Part shown: piece after piece, positions 17,522-26,686 of the stretch
How the letters are laid out: every line of letters starts with the position of its first letter
How positions within the stretch are numbered: position 1 is the stretch's first letter
Source of the DNA: Mageeibacillus sp. UBA5747
GTDB lineage: Bacteria; Bacillota; Clostridia; Saccharofermentanales; UBA5734
Assembly: GCA_002419145.1 (NCBI GenBank)
Contig: DIFN01000081.1
Location: forward strand, 1-64,000
Direction of reading: 5' to 3'
DNA: 64,000 nt
Notes under the pieces: generated by a model
What the model was told of the DNA's origin: nothing
The model's database searches: none
The model's input: only the letters and a program-made list of their open reading frames with translations
Position numbers and translations under genes: made by a program

Positions 17522-18958
17522 ATGGCCAAACAAGACAAGCAAGTTGAAGCCATCACTGCGATGGACCAGGATTTCGCCCAATGGTATACCGATGTCGTCC
17601 TCAAGGCAGAGCTGACTGATTATTCTTCGGTCAAAGGCTGCATGATCCTGCGCCCCTACGGCTATGCCATCTGGGAAAACATCATGCACAACCTGGACCG
17701 GATGTTCAAAAAAACTGGCCATGAAAACGTGGCCATGCCGATGTTCATCCCGGAAAGCCTTCTGCAGAAGGAGAAGGATCACGTCGAGGGCTTTGCCCCG
17801 GAGGTCGCCTGGGTGACCCATGGCGGCAACGACAAACTGACCGAGCGACTCTGCGTCCGGCCGACTTCTGAAACTTTGTTCTGTGACCATTATGCCAATG
17901 TGATTCAATCCTGGCGTGACTTGCCCAAGCTATACAATCAATGGGTCTCAGTTGTCCGCTGGGAGAAGACCACCCGGCCGTTCCTGCGCACAACCGAGTT
18001 TTACTGGCAGGAGGGCCACACGGCCCATGCCACGGCAGAAGAAGCCCAGGAAGAAACCCTGCGCATGCTTGAAACCTATGCAACCTTCTACCGTGACTAT
18101 CTGGCGATTCCTGTGGTCCGCGGTCAGAAAACGGACAAGGAGAAATTTGCCGGCGCTGTATCCACCTATACCGTCGAAGCCATGATGCATGATGGCAAGG
18201 CCCTGCAATCCGCCACCAGCCATTATTTTGGCGATGGCTTTGCCAAGGCTTTTGGCATCCAGTTCACGGACAAAAACAACCAACTGTCCTATGTCCACCA
18301 GACCTCCTGGGGCTTGTCGACTCGCTCGATCGGGGCAATCATCATGGTCCACGGTGACGACAGTGGCCTCGTCCTGCCACCTCGCATCGCACCGATCCAG
18401 GTAGTGATTGTGCCGATCGCCGCCCACAAGCCTGGTGTGCTCGACAAAGCCCGCGAACTTGCTGCCAATCTCGGCGAACAGTTCCGGATCAAACTCGATG
18501 AATCTGACAAGATGCCCGGCTGGAAATTTGCCGAGTATGAAATGAAGGGTGTGCCGCTGCGCCTCGAAATTGGTCCGCGCGACCTGGAAAACAACCAGTG
18601 TGTCGCTGTCCGGCGTGACAATGGCGAGAAAAGCGTCGTGTCGCTCGACCATCTGGACCAAACGGTGGCGCAATTGCTCGATGCTGTCCATGCTGGTCTC
18701 TACACCAAGGCTGAGCAGAGCCTCAATTCCCGGATTTATGACGCGGCCGACTGGGAGACATTCACCAGTCTGATCGCCCAAAAGCCCGGCTTTGTCCGTG
18801 CCATGTGGTGTGGCGATCTCGCCTGCGAACAGAAAATCAAGGAAGAAACGACCGCGACTTCGCGCTGCCTGCCTTTCGGCCATGAATCCACAGGCGCTAC
18901 CTGCGTCTGCTGCGGCAAACCGGCCGAAAAGCTGGTCCTTTGGGGCAAAGCATACTGA
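17522..18958 (+). CDS. proS: Prolyl-tRNA synthetase, archaeal/eukaryotic-type with zinc tail
   Basis: Charges tRNA-Pro. ATG 17522 follows AAAGGAGAAAG; an in-frame ATG at 17495 lacks a ribosome site. 478 residues, the short class II form without the bacterial editing insertion, as is common in Clostridia. Class II motif 2 appears as [20 protein letters not shown]. The C-terminal domain has four cysteines placed like the zinc site of this class (CGDLACEQ and CVCCGK) and ends in Ala-Tyr, as in the archaeal-type ProRS tail. No promoter was recognised in the 110 bases after ackA, so it may be read from the pta promoter. Confidence 0.95.
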   Translation: MAKQDKQVEAITAMDQDFAQWYTDVVLKAELTDYSSVKGCMILRPYGYAIWENIMHNLDRMFKKTGHENVAMPMFIPESLLQKEKDHVEGFAPEVAWVTHGGNDKLTERLCVRPTSETLFCDHYANVIQSWRDLPKLYNQWVSVVRWEKTTRPFLRTTEFYWQEGHTAHATAEEAQEETLRMLETYATFYRDYLAIPVVRGQKTDKEKFAGAVSTYTVEAMMHDGKALQSATSHYFGDGFAKAFGIQFTDKNNQLSYVHQTSWGLSTRSIGAIIMVHGDDSGLVLPPRIAPIQVVIVPIAAHKPGVLDKARELAANLGEQFRIKLDESDKMPGWKFAEYEMKGVPLRLEIGPRDLENNQCVAVRRDNGEKSVVSLDHLDQTVAQLLDAVHAGLYTKAEQSLNSRIYDAADWETFTSLIAQKPGFVRAMWCGDLACEQKIKEETTATSRCLPFGHESTGATCVCCGKPAEKLVLWGKAY

Positions 18959-18992
18959 GAAATACACTTGCGCCAGCGCGATCCATGCTTGA

Positions 18993-20057
18993 TCACTCGT
19001 TGTTGTTGCCAGGCAGGTCCGGGATGGAACCAGGTAAGACCAAATCATAGTCCGGCTCGATCTGGAAAGTCCTGCCAGCCAGTCGAGCGAGGCTGCCGGG
19101 CTTGATATCTGGCGCAAATGACAGCTGGCAGGCAACAAGCTGCTGGCGTGACAGTGGGCCTTGGTCTCCCTTGAAAAACCGGTTATAGGCATTGCGCCCG
19201 TATTTACCGTCGCCCAGGAGAGGATGGCCGATATGAGCCATGTGAGCCCGGATCTGGTGTGTCCGTCCGGTGACCAGCTCCACCTCAAGTTCACAAACCG
19301 TCTCACCTTCCGGACCCAATCCCAAGAACCGACGCAAAACCCGGTAGCGGGTGATGACAGGTACATCGCCCGGTCTTTTGTCATCGTGGATGTAGACCTC
19401 ATGCTGACGGGCCCGCTTTTCCAGAAAGGCTTCAATCTGGAAAAACTCGATGCCGTCGGCCGTCCGGATCTTTTGGCCAGCCTGCGGTTCGCCCCTGACC
19501 AGGCAACGATACCGTTTTGTGATTTTGCCCAGTTGCATCTGCTCCATGACCGCGTTCTGGATGTCCCTGCCCCGGGCCAGGATGATCAAGCCCCCTGTAT
19601 TGCGGTCAAGGCGATGACACAAGACCAGCCTCGGATCCTTGAAGTCAGATCTGACTCTGTCGATCAGGGTATCTTCATCTGCCTCTTGGGCTTTGGCTGT
19701 GCCATGCACAGCGATCCCGGCCATTTTGTTGAGAATGAGCAGAGCATCGTCCTGATACACGACTTGGTAAGCAAGTGAGCGGTCTGATGACGCAACCTCG
19801 CTCGAGCTGCGCCGTCCATCCTCTTGACTGGCCTGTTCAGAGTTCAACTGCTCAGGCAGATACAAATCGATCACATCTCCGGCGGCAATAGCCTGGTCCG
19901 CCTGGATCCTGCGCCCGTTGAGCCGTACATCTCTACGGCGCAGCGCTTTGTACACCTGCCCCGATTTCAGTCCCGGCACCGCTCCGGTCAGGGCAGGGAT
20001 GACACGATGGGCTGCCAGTTGTGTGGTAATGACAATCTGGTGGTGAATCAAGGGCAA
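18993..20057 (-). CDS. RluD/RluC-type 23S rRNA pseudouridine synthase
   Basis: Isomerises uridines in large-subunit rRNA. 354 residues with an N-terminal S4-like RNA-binding domain (about residues 20-75, KALRRRDVRLNGRRI) and the catalytic domain signature HRLDRNTGGLIILA containing the active-site Asp. C-terminal GRTHQIRAHMAHIGHPLLGD is conserved. The first possible start is TTG 20057, overlapping the upstream gene's stop; a second TTG at 20051 has better spacing from AAGG and may be the real one. An unusual 30-residue Glu/Ser-rich insert lies after the S4 domain. Exact target sites cannot be set by sequence. Confidence 0.9.
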   Translation of the reverse strand: MPLIHHQIVITTQLAAHRVIPALTGAVPGLKSGQVYKALRRRDVRLNGRRIQADQAIAAGDVIDLYLPEQLNSEQASQEDGRRSSSEVASSDRSLAYQVVYQDDALLILNKMAGIAVHGTAKAQEADEDTLIDRVRSDFKDPRLVLCHRLDRNTGGLIILARGRDIQNAVMEQMQLGKITKRYRCLVRGEPQAGQKIRTADGIEFFQIEAFLEKRARQHEVYIHDDKRPGDVPVITRYRVLRRFLGLGPEGETVCELEVELVTGRTHQIRAHMAHIGHPLLGDGKYGRNAYNRFFKGDQGPLSRQQLVACQLSFAPDIKPGSLARLAGRTFQIEPDYDLVLPGSIPDLPGNNNE

Positions 20058-20479
20058 TCCTTATCTTTAAAGATCCAGTCCAGCATCCATTCGGCCAGAC
20101 CTGCTGCGACCAGCACCAACCAGGCCAGAGACCAGCCACCAGCCAGCCCCCAGAGCAGGAAAACCACGATAGCGCCCAGCCAGAGCACCAGACGCACGAT
20201 TTCACACGGCATCGTCCGGTGAGAGCGAACGGCAATCGACTCCGGTACAGCCCGGCCAGCAACAAGCCGCCGGCGCTGCCAGAAAGCCGCCGCGACTGCC
20301 GGCAGGAAAATGATGAGGGGCAGCAAGGCCACGCGCCAGCTGGCGCTGATTGCGGTAGAAAGGACAGCCACCAGCCCGGCAACCGCCAGCACCAGCCCGG
20401 CGATGGTCCAAAGCCGCGCCGCATTGGCCAGGATGAAAGGGTCAATGGAATCAGGCGAAAGACGACGAGCCATGAGCAT
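20048..20479 (-). CDS. Small uncharacterised membrane protein
   Basis: 143 residues with four predicted membrane helices (about 24-43, 46-64, 94-112, 114-134) and basic loops between them (WQRRRL, SHRT). The family is not recognised. AAGGATCAC precedes ATG 20479; a second in-frame ATG six bases in is also possible. Its stop overlaps the start of the pseudouridine synthase gene, implying one transcript. Confidence 0.7.
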   Translation of the reverse strand: MLMARRLSPDSIDPFILANAARLWTIAGLVLAVAGLVAVLSTAISASWRVALLPLIIFLPAVAAAFWQRRRLVAGRAVPESIAVRSHRTMPCEIVRLVLWLGAIVVFLLWGLAGGWSLAWLVLVAAGLAEWMLDWIFKDKDCP

Positions 20480-20507
20480 GTGATCCTTGTCATGTAATTT
20501 TGACGCT

Positions 20508-20536
20508 ATTATACCGCTGACAGACAGTTTTATCCA
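20508..20536 (-). promoter_or_regulatory. Promoter candidate for the membrane protein/pseudouridine synthase pair
   Basis: On the minus strand, TGGATA, a 17-base spacer and a perfect TATAAT about 29 bases before the ATG. Confidence 0.5.
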
Positions 20537-20598
20537 TTTTCCTGTTTTCTGACTGCCAGGGGAGAAAATTGCACGATGCGCGACCCTGATTTCACGCC

Positions 20599-20627
20599 TT
20601 GACCACCATAAGTCTCTGGGCTAAACT
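20599..20627 (+). promoter_or_regulatory. Sigma-A promoter of ddl-murI
   Basis: TTGACC (20599-20604), 17-base spacer, TAAACT (20622-20627). It lies 80 bases before the preferred ddl start, arguing against the longer in-frame start at 20599. Confidence 0.68.
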
Positions 20628-20706
20628 GAATCGGATGTGGGCCCGGCAGCTGAATGGCCTGTTCCGGCTGTCCCAGGTGCCGGTGATCGTGAGGTATGTC
20701 GTACAG

Positions 20707-21804
20707 ATGGCGATTCGAAAAGTTCTGGTTTTATTTGGTGGGGTGTCGACGGAGCATGTGATCTCGCTGCGCTCGGCTTTCAATATCATCGGCGGCCTGC
20801 GCCGGGCGGGCTACACGGTCCAATGCACCGGCATTGCCCAGAACGGTGACTGGCTGGCCTATACGGGCTCAGATGAAGCCATCCTCGACGGTTCCTGGGA
20901 AAAGCTGGCCCGGGAGCAGGCTGCCGGCCAATTGCCAGTCCCTGTGCGTTCGCCCCGTGAATTCGTCATCCAGTTCCATACCCAGCTGCCCGATGTCATT
21001 TTTCCAGCAGTCCATGGCATTAATAACGAAGATGGCACCTTGCAGGGTCTGCTGGAATTATCTGGCATCCCCTATGTCGGCTGCGGTGTCCTGGCTTCGG
21101 CTGCCGGCATGGACAAGCTCCATGCCAAAATGGTTTTCAAAGCAGCGCGGATCCCGCAGTGCCGTTATCTGGCCGTCAACCGGTCGGAGATTGAGCGCAA
21201 CCCCGACAAGGTTGCCAGCCGTGTGGAAAGCAAGATTGGATTCCCTTGTTTTCTCAAGCCTAACCATGGCGGTTCTTCTGTCGGTACCCAGCGGGTCGAT
21301 GACATTGCCAGCCTGACTGTCGCCCTCCATGCTGTCAGTCCGTTTGACAACCAGGTGATCGTCGAGGAGTTTGTGCGGGCTCGTGAGATCGAAGTGGCTG
21401 TGATGGGCAATGAATCACCCAAAACAGCCGTCATCGGCGAGGTGCGCACCCGTGAGTCGGTCGATTATTACGATTATGAAGCCAAATATTTCAAAGCGGA
21501 TGGCGCTGAAGTCCTGGTCCCTGCCGAATTGCCGGCCGAGCTGGCGGCAAAAGTCCGCCGTCTGGCAGTCAAAGCGTACAAAGTGCTTGGCTGCAGAGGC
21601 TTGGCGCGGGTAGATTTTTTTCTCGAGCGCGACACCAACCGACTGATGATCAATGAAATCAACACGTTGCCAGGGTTTACCCCGATCAGCATCTTCCCCA
21701 AGGCCTTTGCAGCTGCCGGGGTTCCGCTGGAAACCCTCGTAAAGAAATTGTGTCAGTATGCAGTGGCTGAGAAAAAGACCCGTACGAGGCAGGAACAAAT
21801 ATGA
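20707..21804 (+). CDS. ddl: D-alanine--D-alanine ligase
   Basis: Forms the D-Ala-D-Ala dipeptide for peptidoglycan precursors. ATG 20707 (MAIRKVLVLFGG) is chosen because family members begin at this point and the promoter lies downstream of the alternative upstream start. The Shine-Dalgarno GAGGT is 11 bases away, rather far. 365 residues. ATP-grasp signatures: KPNHGGSSVGT and the C-terminal NEINTLPGFTPIS. The omega-loop reads YYDYEAKY, with the Tyr typical of true D-Ala-D-Ala ligases rather than the His of VanA-type D-Ala-D-Lac ligases, so vancomycin resistance is not suggested. The stop overlaps murI as ATGA. Confidence 0.94.
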   Translation: MAIRKVLVLFGGVSTEHVISLRSAFNIIGGLRRAGYTVQCTGIAQNGDWLAYTGSDEAILDGSWEKLAREQAAGQLPVPVRSPREFVIQFHTQLPDVIFPAVHGINNEDGTLQGLLELSGIPYVGCGVLASAAGMDKLHAKMVFKAARIPQCRYLAVNRSEIERNPDKVASRVESKIGFPCFLKPNHGGSSVGTQRVDDIASLTVALHAVSPFDNQVIVEEFVRAREIEVAVMGNESPKTAVIGEVRTRESVDYYDYEAKYFKADGAEVLVPAELPAELAAKVRRLAVKAYKVLGCRGLARVDFFLERDTNRLMINEINTLPGFTPISIFPKAFAAAGVPLETLVKKLCQYAVAEKKTRTRQEQI

Positions 21805-22616
21805 ATTCCGCCCAGTTGCCGATTGGAGTGTTTGATTCTGGCCTGGGTGGACTGACTGTCCTGCGGGCCATCCACGAGCGGCTGCCCTTTGAAAACACCA
21901 TCTATTTTGGTGATTCTGGCCGCACCCCCTATGGCACGAAGTCTAAAGACACCATCATCAAGTATTCGCTGCAGATTGCACGATTTTTGCTGGAAAAAAA
22001 AGTCAAGATGATCGTGATAGCCTGCAACACAGCCAGCTCGTATGCTTTCGCTGCCGTGCGCAATTTTGCCCCCGTTCCGGTGATCGAAGTGATTACACCA
22101 GGGGCCCAGGCGGGAGCTGCTGCAACCGTCAACCAGAAAATCGGCATCATTGGCACCAAAGGTACGGTCAGCAGTGGAGTCTATGACCAGGCAGTCCGAG
22201 CCGCTTCCAATGACACCCCCCAGATCTTCCAGCAGGCTTGCCCTTTGTTTGTCGGGCTGGCTGAGGAGGGCTGGTGGGACCACCCGGTTAGCCAGGCTGT
22301 AGCCGATGAATACCTGCTGCCCCTGAAAAACGCCGGGATTGACACCCTGATCCTGGGCTGCACCCATTATCCGTTGCTTGTGCCTGTGATAGCCCGAACC
22401 ATGGGTGAGTCAGTCCAACTGATCAATGCTGGCAGCAAGGTGGCTGCTCAGGTCGAATCCGTCCTGGCCGGCCAGATGTTGCTCAACCCTGGAACTGAAG
22501 CTGCCAGTCATTCCTACTATACCAGTGATGATGCCCGGCAATTCACGGAACTGGGCAGTGTTTTTATGGACCGCACCCTACATGCAGCTGGCAGCATCGA
22601 TATCGAACGTTACTGA
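21801..22616 (+). CDS. murI: Glutamate racemase
   Basis: Makes D-glutamate for peptidoglycan. 271 residues, full length. The two catalytic cysteines sit in CNTASS and GCTHYP, with the N-terminal GVFDSGLGGLTV and YFGDSGRTPYG signatures. Start overlaps the ddl stop (ATGA), so D-Ala-D-Ala and D-Glu supply are coupled. The DUF1934 gene follows after 12 bases. Confidence 0.95.
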   Translation: MNSAQLPIGVFDSGLGGLTVLRAIHERLPFENTIYFGDSGRTPYGTKSKDTIIKYSLQIARFLLEKKVKMIVIACNTASSYAFAAVRNFAPVPVIEVITPGAQAGAAATVNQKIGIIGTKGTVSSGVYDQAVRAASNDTPQIFQQACPLFVGLAEEGWWDHPVSQAVADEYLLPLKNAGIDTLILGCTHYPLLVPVIARTMGESVQLINAGSKVAAQVESVLAGQMLLNPGTEAASHSYYTSDDARQFTELGSVFMDRTLHAAGSIDIERY

Positions 22617-22628
22617 GGAAGGCCCGCC

Positions 22629-23060
22629 ATGATCCAGAACAATGCCATGATCACCATTGAAGGCCAGCAATGGGGTGCGGATGAAGAACCCCAGATCATC
22701 CGCCTGACCACCGAAGGCCTGCTTTTTTTCAAAAACGACAGCTGGCAGGTTGCATACGATGAAAGTGAAACGACTGGCCTTGATGGGACCCGCACCACCA
22801 TCCGGGTTGACACGGATGGGACCGTCACCTTGCTTCGCAGTGGCAGCCATGAAATGGAAATGGTTTTTGCCCAGGGCTGCCGCCACCTCTCCAACCTGCA
22901 GACGCCTTATGGCAATTTGGCCATCGGGATCTATACCAGCAAAGCCCAGGCTACCCTGGGTGCAGCTGGCGGAGCCATCCACCTGGGTTATTCCATCGAC
23001 ATCAACGAGCAAGAAACAGCCACCCAGAAACTGGATTTGGAAATTCGCCTGAAAGGTTGA
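22629..23060 (+). CDS. DUF1934 (YwiB-like) beta-barrel protein
   Basis: 143 residues, mostly predicted beta strands, matching the DUF1934 family by its pattern: an N-terminal MITIEGQQWG, LTTEGLLFFKNDSWQVAYDESETTGL, and C-terminal LGYSIDIN. Members are calycin-like barrels of unknown ligand. It follows ddl-murI closely and is probably cotranscribed. Its stop codon lies within the -35 element of the next promoter. Confidence 0.8.
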   Translation: MIQNNAMITIEGQQWGADEEPQIIRLTTEGLLFFKNDSWQVAYDESETTGLDGTRTTIRVDTDGTVTLLRSGSHEMEMVFAQGCRHLSNLQTPYGNLAIGIYTSKAQATLGAAGGAIHLGYSIDINEQETATQKLDLEIRLKG

Positions 23061-23085
23061 CAGATATCTTCCAGTCTGTGATAAT
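23057..23085 (+). promoter_or_regulatory. Strong sigma-A promoter of yceD-rpmF
   Basis: Perfect TTGACA (23057-23062), 17-base spacer ending in TGT, GATAAT (23080-23085), so both a consensus -35 and an extended -10. The -35 overlaps the DUF1934 stop codon. Confidence 0.87.
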
Positions 23086-23111
23086 GTTGTTCGCGTGTTT
23101 GGAGGCGTCCT

Positions 23112-23630
23112 GTGCCGATTGATATCTTACCGATCTCACATCATACAGGTGATTTCCTGGAACTCGATCTGGCCCCAGACTCAGCTGAGCTGGGTTTAGA
23201 CCCTCAGGATATCGCCGGATTCTCGGCGATTCTGTTCTCAGGTCGGATCGAAAACACTGGCAAGGGCAGTTATCGCCTGGATGGCAAGCTACATGCCACC
23301 CTGACCGAGCTCTGCGCCCGCTGCCTCGTCCCAGTGACCAGCGAACTGGCTGCTGCTGTCGATGAGGCTTACCGGCCAGGACTGGTTGCTACCAATACCG
23401 GCCTCGATGAGGAAGGCTATCGGTACGAGGGACATGTGATTGATATCCGTCAGGCACTGCATGACAATTTGCTGCTCTCTGAGCCGCAAAGGATCCTGTG
23501 CAGTCCAGATTGCCTGGGCTTGTGTCCAGTCTGCGGCCAGAACCTTAACCTGGGGCACTGCACGTGCGGGGATGACCATCCAGACCAGGAGTCACCCTTC
23601 AGTCTATTGAAACAACTGCTGCAGGATTAG
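23112..23630 (+). CDS. yceD: YceD/DUF177 family protein
   Basis: 172 residues, starting at GTG 23112 after GGAGG. DUF177 proteins are linked to 23S rRNA and L32 expression and almost always precede rpmF, as here. Two Cys clusters are visible: CARC in the middle and CSPDCLGLCPVCG plus CTCG near the C terminus, consistent with metal binding. rpmF begins 40 bases on. Confidence 0.9.
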   Translation: MPIDILPISHHTGDFLELDLAPDSAELGLDPQDIAGFSAILFSGRIENTGKGSYRLDGKLHATLTELCARCLVPVTSELAAAVDEAYRPGLVATNTGLDEEGYRYEGHVIDIRQALHDNLLLSEPQRILCSPDCLGLCPVCGQNLNLGHCTCGDDHPDQESPFSLLKQLLQD

Positions 23631-23670
23631 CCGGACGCTAACCTGGCGCACAACATGGAGGTGAATTGGA

Positions 23671-23850
23671 ATGGCAAATCCGAAACGTAAATGGTCCAAG
23701 GCTAGAACATCACGACACCGCTCACTCTGGAAACTGAGCATCCCGGGGCTCGTTGATTGCCCGCAGTGCCACACAAAGAAAATGGCACACAAGGTCTGCA
23801 AGGCTTGTGGCTATTATGATGGCCGCGAAATTGTCAAGGTGGCTCAGTAA
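23671..23850 (+). CDS. rpmF: 50S ribosomal protein L32
   Basis: A 59-residue large-subunit protein beginning MANPKRKWSKARTSRHRSLW, with a zinc-ribbon of two CxxC pairs (CPQC and CKAC). This is the zinc-dependent (C+) form. GGAGGTG precedes the ATG. It is followed by an intrinsic terminator, closing the yceD-rpmF unit. Confidence 0.96.
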   Translation: MANPKRKWSKARTSRHRSLWKLSIPGLVDCPQCHTKKMAHKVCKACGYYDGREIVKVAQ

Positions 23851-23904
23851 GCTTCTTTTGACCCTTTGTGCTTTGCGAGAGGAAAACGGTAACAGAACGA
23901 TGAC

Positions 23905-23939
23905 GCAGCGGGGATGAGTATTCGGACTCGCTGCTTTTT
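23905..23939 (+). terminator. Intrinsic terminator after rpmF
   Basis: GCAGC pairs with GCTGC and, inside it, GAGT with ACTC, separated by a bulge; TTTTT follows. Confidence 0.82.
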
Positions 23940-23957
23940 CTATGGAAGGGGACTGAC

Positions 23958-25349
23958 ATGCCCAGGACAAAGGGCCAGCTGATCAGAGGCTGCCAGCCAG
24001 GCAGCATCGCAGAAGAACTGGACCTTGCAGCAGGAGACAAGCTGATCGCCATCGATGGCCAGCCGGTGCGCGATGTTTTTGACTATCGCCTGCGCCAGCT
24101 TGCCGAAGAACTCATCGTCCGGATCGAGCATCCGGACGGGTCTGTCGTCGATTATGAAATCGAAAAGGACGAAGACGAGGATCTTGGACTGGAGTTTGAG
24201 GAGCCTCTCCTTGATGAATGCACCCACTGCCACAACAAATGTGTTTTCTGCTTCATCGACCAGCTGCCCAAAGGCCTGCGCAAGACCTTGTATTTTAAGG
24301 ATGATGACCTGCGCCTGACCTTTTTGACTGGCAACTATGTCACCCTGACCAATATCACCGATCAGGAACTGGACCGTCTGATTGCCTACCGTTTTTCCCC
24401 GATGAATATCTCGGTCCATACCACGGACCCCGAGCTGCGGAAGCGGATGATGAAAAACCCCAAATCAGGCCAGATCATGGAACGCCTGGAGCGGATTGCA
24501 GCAGCAGGGATCGCCATCAACACTCAGATTGTGCTCTGCCCGGATTGGAACGACAAAGAAGCCCTGGAAAAGACCTTGCAGGACCTTTCAGCTTTGCGCC
24601 CTTCTGTCCAGAGCATCGCCATTGTACCGGTCGGAGTCACGCGTTACCGCGAGGAAAATAATCTCGCCCCGATGCGATCCTTTACCGCACAAGAATGCCA
24701 GGCTGTGATCGAGACGGTTCGACGCTACCAGGAACGTTTCTTAGAAGAGGCAGACAGGCGCATCCTGTATGCCTCGGATGAATTCTACCTGCGGGGAGGG
24801 TTAGCCTTGCCACCGGCGTCTGACTACGATGATTTTCCCCAGCTGGAAAACGGGGTCGGTATGGCGTCCTTGTTCTATTCTACGTTGGAGGCTTGCCTCT
24901 CGAACAGACACCCGATCCTTGCCAAGGCGCCTTTGTATTCAGAAAGTGCCCACCGCGCAACCGCCGAACCGGGACAAGTCTGGCTTGCGACTGGAACCCT
25001 CGCTGGGCCGATCCTGGAATCAGCTGCCACGGCACTGAGCCAGGTCATGGGATTTCCCATTGCCGCAGCTGTGGTCACCAATCACTTTTTTGGCGATACC
25101 ATCACCGTCGCTGGCCTTCTGACTGGACAGGACATCATCCGCCAGCTCAAGCCGCGCGTGCAACCGGGCGATCAGGTCCTGATCCCTTCTTGCATGCTCA
25201 AGGCAGACAGCCCTGTTTTCCTGGATGACATCACCCTCGAAGCCCTGGCCCATGAACTGGCAGTCGCGGTCCATGCCGTCCGGGCTGATGCTGAAGGCCT
25301 GGTCAGTGCCCTTCAGTGGCTTCAAGCAAAAAGGAGTGCACCCCTATGA
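23958..25349 (+). CDS. PDZ / radical SAM-like / DUF512 protein
   Basis: 463 residues with an N-terminal PDZ-like domain (about 1-75), a radical-SAM-type cysteine motif C91-HNK-C95-VF-C98 preceded by a further C88, and a C-terminal DUF512 region. This architecture is widespread in Clostridia beside der, and its substrate is unknown; a CxxxCxxC motif implies an iron-sulfur cluster. GGAAGGGG lies before ATG 23958, after the rpmF terminator. The stop overlaps the der ATG (ATGA). Confidence 0.9.
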   Translation: MPRTKGQLIRGCQPGSIAEELDLAAGDKLIAIDGQPVRDVFDYRLRQLAEELIVRIEHPDGSVVDYEIEKDEDEDLGLEFEEPLLDECTHCHNKCVFCFIDQLPKGLRKTLYFKDDDLRLTFLTGNYVTLTNITDQELDRLIAYRFSPMNISVHTTDPELRKRMMKNPKSGQIMERLERIAAAGIAINTQIVLCPDWNDKEALEKTLQDLSALRPSVQSIAIVPVGVTRYREENNLAPMRSFTAQECQAVIETVRRYQERFLEEADRRILYASDEFYLRGGLALPPASDYDDFPQLENGVGMASLFYSTLEACLSNRHPILAKAPLYSESAHRATAEPGQVWLATGTLAGPILESAATALSQVMGFPIAAAVVTNHFFGDTITVAGLLTGQDIIRQLKPRVQPGDQVLIPSCMLKADSPVFLDDITLEALAHELAVAVHAVRADAEGLVSALQWLQAKRSAPL

Positions 25350-26671
25350 GCAAACCGATTGTTGCAATCGTCGGCCGGCCTAATGTCGGCAAATCCACCC
25401 TGTTCAATTATCTGGCAGGCGAACGGGTTTCGATTGTTGATGATGAGCCGGGCATCACACGCGACCGGATCTATGCCGATGCCGAATGGCGCGGCCGAAC
25501 TTTTTCGATCATCGACACCGGCGGTATTGAGCCCAAGACGGATGACATCATCTTGCGCTCCATGCGTGAGCAAGCTCAGATCGCCATTGATACGGCCGAC
25601 GTGATTGTTTTCGTCGTGGATATCAAGGCCGGCCTGACAGCCGATGATGCCGAAATCGGCGAGATGCTCAGGAAATCTGGCAAGCCGGTTGTCGTCGGGG
25701 TGAACAAGGCTGACTTTGTCGGTGATACGCCGCCCGATGCCTACGAATTCTATAACCTGGGGCTTGGCGATGTCTTTGCCATTTCCTCGGCCCATCGCCT
25801 TGGGATCGGCGAACTCCTGGACGAGGTCTTCGCCCATTTCCCGGACGCTTCTGAGCACGAAGGCGAGGAAGAACGGATCTCGGTTGCCGTGATTGGCAAG
25901 CCTAATGCTGGCAAATCCTCCCTGGTCAACCGGATCCTCGGCTTTGAGCGTTCGATTGTGACCAATATCCCTGGCACCACCCGCGACGCGATTGATTCAG
26001 ACTTTTCCAATGACTATGGCAGTTACCGGTTCATCGATACGGCGGGTCTGCGCAAGAAAAGCCGGATTGATGAGAGTGTCGAAAAATACAGCATGATCCG
26101 CTCCCTGGCTGCGATCGAACGGGCACAGGTCTGCCTGATCCTGATCGACGCCTCCGAAGGGGTGACAGAACAGGATACAAAAGTCGCTGGCTATGCCCAC
26201 AATGCTGGCAAGGCATCGATCCTGGTGATCAACAAATGGGACCTGATTGAAAAAGAGACCGGCACGCTGGAAAACTATGAACGCCAGGTGCGGGAGAAAT
26301 TCCCTTTCATGGCTTATGCACCGATTGTGTTCATTTCAGCCAGGACTGGCCAGCGCGTCCATCGCCTTTTCGAGAAAATCAACGAGGTGTACAACAGTGC
26401 CAGCCAGCGTCTGTCCACTGGCATGCTCAATGACCTGCTCAACGAATCAACTGCCATGGTGCCTACACCTCAGGACAAAGGCCGCCATCTCAAGATCTAC
26501 TATGGTACTCAGGTTGGCGTCCGCCCGCCCCAGTTTGTTCTGTTTGTCAACGACCACCATTTGATGCATTTTTCCTACGAACGCTATCTGGAGAACCAGT
26601 TCCGCAAAAACTATGGCTTTGTCGGGACACCGATCTGGATCATGCTCCGCGACAAGAACAAAGAAGATTAA
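25346..26671 (+). CDS. der: Ribosome-biogenesis GTPase Der (EngA)
   Basis: Double-GTPase for 50S subunit assembly. ATG 25346 follows AAAGGAG and overlaps the preceding stop; an in-frame ATG 30 bases up is inside DUF512. 441 residues. First G domain: GRPNVGKST (10-18) and DTGG. Second G domain: GKPNAGKSS near 182 and [13 protein letters not shown] and NKAD guanine-specificity motifs are both present. A KH-like C-terminal domain follows. It is in an operon-like run with typA. Confidence 0.96.
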   Translation: MSKPIVAIVGRPNVGKSTLFNYLAGERVSIVDDEPGITRDRIYADAEWRGRTFSIIDTGGIEPKTDDIILRSMREQAQIAIDTADVIVFVVDIKAGLTADDAEIGEMLRKSGKPVVVGVNKADFVGDTPPDAYEFYNLGLGDVFAISSAHRLGIGELLDEVFAHFPDASEHEGEEERISVAVIGKPNAGKSSLVNRILGFERSIVTNIPGTTRDAIDSDFSNDYGSYRFIDTAGLRKKSRIDESVEKYSMIRSLAAIERAQVCLILIDASEGVTEQDTKVAGYAHNAGKASILVINKWDLIEKETGTLENYERQVREKFPFMAYAPIVFISARTGQRVHRLFEKINEVYNSASQRLSTGMLNDLLNESTAMVPTPQDKGRHLKIYYGTQVGVRPPQFVLFVNDHHLMHFSYERYLENQFRKNYGFVGTPIWIMLRDKNKED

Positions 26672-26686
26672 GGAGAACCTCCGAAC

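Noticed and set aside
17948..19435. Long minus-strand frame opposite proS
   Set aside because: It runs through proS and part of the pseudouridine synthase gene, has no ribosome site, and its product has no family features; proS is certain on the other strand.
20707..21804. Vancomycin-type D-Ala-D-Lac ligase
   Set aside because: The omega loop has YYDYEAKY, the Tyr form of ordinary D-Ala-D-Ala ligases.
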